Shown in pieces: positions 5,405 through 6,446 of a DNA stretch of 6,446 nt. The translations under genes and the position numbers were made by a program. Below the pieces are notes generated by a model. The model did no database searches. It saw only the letters and a program-made list of their open reading frames with translations, and was not told the origin of the DNA. The first letter of the stretch is position 1. Every line of letters starts with the position of its first letter. Origin of the DNA: Actinomycetota bacterium (GTDB lineage: Bacteria > Actinomycetota > Thermoleophilia > Solirubrobacterales > 70-9); NCBI GenBank assembly GCA_005884305.1, contig VAYL01000219.1:4605-11050 (forward strand). The letters run 5' to 3'.

Positions 5405-6325
5405 GTGCGAGTTGCGGTGGTCGACATGGGCACGAACTCGACGCGCCTCCTGGTCGCCGACGTCGACGACGGCCGGGTGAGGGAGCTCGAACGCCGCTCC
5501 ACCGTCACGCGCCTGGGCCGCGGAGTCGACACGACCCAGCAGCTCGCAACGGAGGCGATCGAGGACGTCGCCGACGCCGTTGGCGAGTACATCTCGATCT
5601 ATGAGCCGCTGAACCCCGACGCCGTCAGCGTGCTTGCCACGAGCGCCGTGCGCGATGCCAGCAACGCCGGCGCGTTCATCGCCGAGTTCCGCGAGCGCTA
5701 CGCGCTCGACGCCAGGATCCTCACGGGCGAGGAGGAGGCCCGGCTCACCTACGTCGGTGCGGTGGCCGACCGCCAGCCGGCGGATGGCATCCTCGTCATC
5801 GATATCGGCGGCGGATCCACCGAGATCGTCGTCGGCTCCGGACACGAGGTGAGCTTTCACACCTCGCTTCAGGTGGGGACCGTGCGCCACACCGAGCGCT
5901 ACGTCCGAAACGACCCGCCGACGGCGGGCGAGCTCGACGCGCTCGCCGAGGACGTGCGAAAGCTGATCTTCGCCGAGCTCGCCGCGGCAGAGTACTTCGA
6001 CATCAAGGGCGGCATCGCCGTCGCCGGGACCCCGACCTCGCTGGCCGCGATCGACCAGGAGCTCGACCCCTATGACCCGGAGAAGGTTCACGGCTATGTC
6101 CTGTCCCTCAATGCGGTTCAGCACATGTACTCGATGCTCTCCGGGAAGCCGCTCGAAGAGAGGCTCGAGGTCCCGGGGCTCCATCCGGGCCGCGCGCCGA
6201 CGATCGTCGCCGGCGTGGTGATCCTGATCCAGGCGATGCGGGCGTTCGGCCTGCAGCGGATCGAGGTGTCCGAACACGACATCCTCGACGGCGCCGCGCT
6301 CCAGGCTGCTCAGGGGACCGAGTAG
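5405..6325 (+). CDS. ppx: Exopolyphosphatase, Ppx/GppA family (short form)
   Basis: A 306-residue enzyme of the sugar-kinase/actin/Hsp70 fold that hydrolyses terminal phosphates of polyphosphate or the 5' gamma-phosphate of pppGpp in the cytoplasm. Domain 1 opens with the phosphate loop VDMGTNSTRLLVAD (6-19), then TSAVRDASN (79-87) and TGEEEAR (107-113), which carries the catalytic glutamate. Domain 2 has the second phosphate loop VIDIGGGSTEIV (131-142), VAGTPTSLAAI (206-216), PGLHPGRAPTI (257-267) and SEHDILDGAAL (289-299). The C-terminal HD-like domains of E. coli Ppx are absent, as in the short actinobacterial Ppx1/Ppx2 proteins. The GTG at 5405 places the first phosphate loop at the very N-terminus, as in relatives, so it is preferred even without a ribosome site. 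The usual glycine-serine of loop 1 (GSNS) is GTNS here, common in the family. Which substrate is used cannot be read from sequence. Confidence 0.92.
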   Translation: MRVAVVDMGTNSTRLLVADVDDGRVRELERRSTVTRLGRGVDTTQQLATEAIEDVADAVGEYISIYEPLNPDAVSVLATSAVRDASNAGAFIAEFRERYALDARILTGEEEARLTYVGAVADRQPADGILVIDIGGGSTEIVVGSGHEVSFHTSLQVGTVRHTERYVRNDPPTAGELDALAEDVRKLIFAELAAAEYFDIKGGIAVAGTPTSLAAIDQELDPYDPEKVHGYVLSLNAVQHMYSMLSGKPLEERLEVPGLHPGRAPTIVAGVVILIQAMRAFGLQRIEVSEHDILDGAALQAAQGTE

Positions 6326-6445
6326 CTATTCCTTACCGGAGATCCGGTCCCACGCGCGGCGAAGCTTGTCGCGAGTCTCATCCGGCACTACGTCGTCGGG
6401 GCCGACCTCGATCTCACCTGGGCTCGCGCTCGGCTGGGGAAGCGT
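6326..6445 (-). CDS. C-terminal end of an unidentified protein (5' part outside window)
   Basis: Reading leftward from the window edge, 39 codons are open and end in TAG at 6328-6326, immediately beside the ppx stop with no base between. The visible peptide ends in GEIEVGPDDVVPDETRDKLR followed by RAWDRISGKE: a Pro/Ser-rich stretch, an acidic segment, then a short amphipathic basic helix. Codon use is GC-rich at third positions, as in the neighbours. Too little is visible to name a family. A small inverted repeat (ACCGGA-GA-TCCGGT, 6335-6348) lies inside it and is probably incidental. Confidence 0.55.
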   Translation of the reverse strand, partial: TLPQPSASPGEIEVGPDDVVPDETRDKLRRAWDRISGKE

Positions 6446-6446
6446 C

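Noticed and set aside
5321..6277. 318-residue minus-strand reading frame opposite ppx
   Set aside because: It lies entirely antisense to a protein with clear Ppx motifs, is Arg/Asp/Val-rich in a low-complexity way, and is the usual shadow of GC-rich third positions.
6335..6348. ACCGGA-GA-TCCGGT as a terminator for ppx
   Set aside because: It lies inside the opposing coding region, has a loop too short for the full stem and no T tract.

Overview
The base composition is strongly GC-rich (roughly two-thirds G+C by eye), and GC-driven open frames appear on both strands of every real gene. Several promoters look like a bare TANNNT box 7-10 nt before a start codon with no Shine-Dalgarno sequence. 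The exopolyphosphatase is the short kind, and the 3' half of a tRNA ends in CCCCGCTA, as I remember actinobacterial initiator tRNAs doing. Together these suggest an actinobacterial chromosome. A deep lineage such as Thermoleophilia would fit the presence of a DapL-type aminotransferase, but the lineage is an inference. Nothing points to a phage or plasmid, and the genes look like ordinary chromosomal metabolism.

Layout. Bases 2-2122 (+) hold a thiamine-diphosphate-dependent 2-oxoacid dehydrogenase E1 with alpha and beta halves fused in one chain; its N-terminus is cut by the window edge. It converges, across about 50 bp, on two minus-strand genes. The first in transcription order is an LL-diaminopimelate aminotransferase-like protein (dapL, 4550-3381). 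The second, 74 bp downstream, is a lysine 6-dehydrogenase/saccharopine dehydrogenase-family oxidoreductase (3306-2173). The 200 bp between dapL and the next gene (4551-4750) hold, on the minus strand, an orphan 3' half of a tRNA, an intrinsic terminator with a UACG loop, and a probable dapL promoter. Divergent from dapL lies a small three-helix membrane protein (4751-5191, +). A 213-bp gap with inverted repeats follows, then a Ppx/GppA exopolyphosphatase (5405-6325, +). The stop codon of that gene directly abuts the stop codon of a minus-strand gene whose last 39 codons are visible (6326-6445).

How the genes work together. The clearest functional link is the minus-strand pair. DapL makes LL-diaminopimelate, the precursor of lysine and of cell-wall meso-diaminopimelate, and the dehydrogenase resembles enzymes that deaminate the lysine epsilon-carbon. 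They may form a lysine-metabolism transcription unit. The E1 fusion would decarboxylate a 2-oxoacid, but no E2 or E3 gene is visible, so its substrate is open. Ppx acts on polyphosphate or (p)ppGpp and has no evident link to the others.

I did not find a clear new system. The most unusual items are the orphan tRNA half with its own -10-like box and terminator, and the overlapping hairpins between the membrane protein and ppx.
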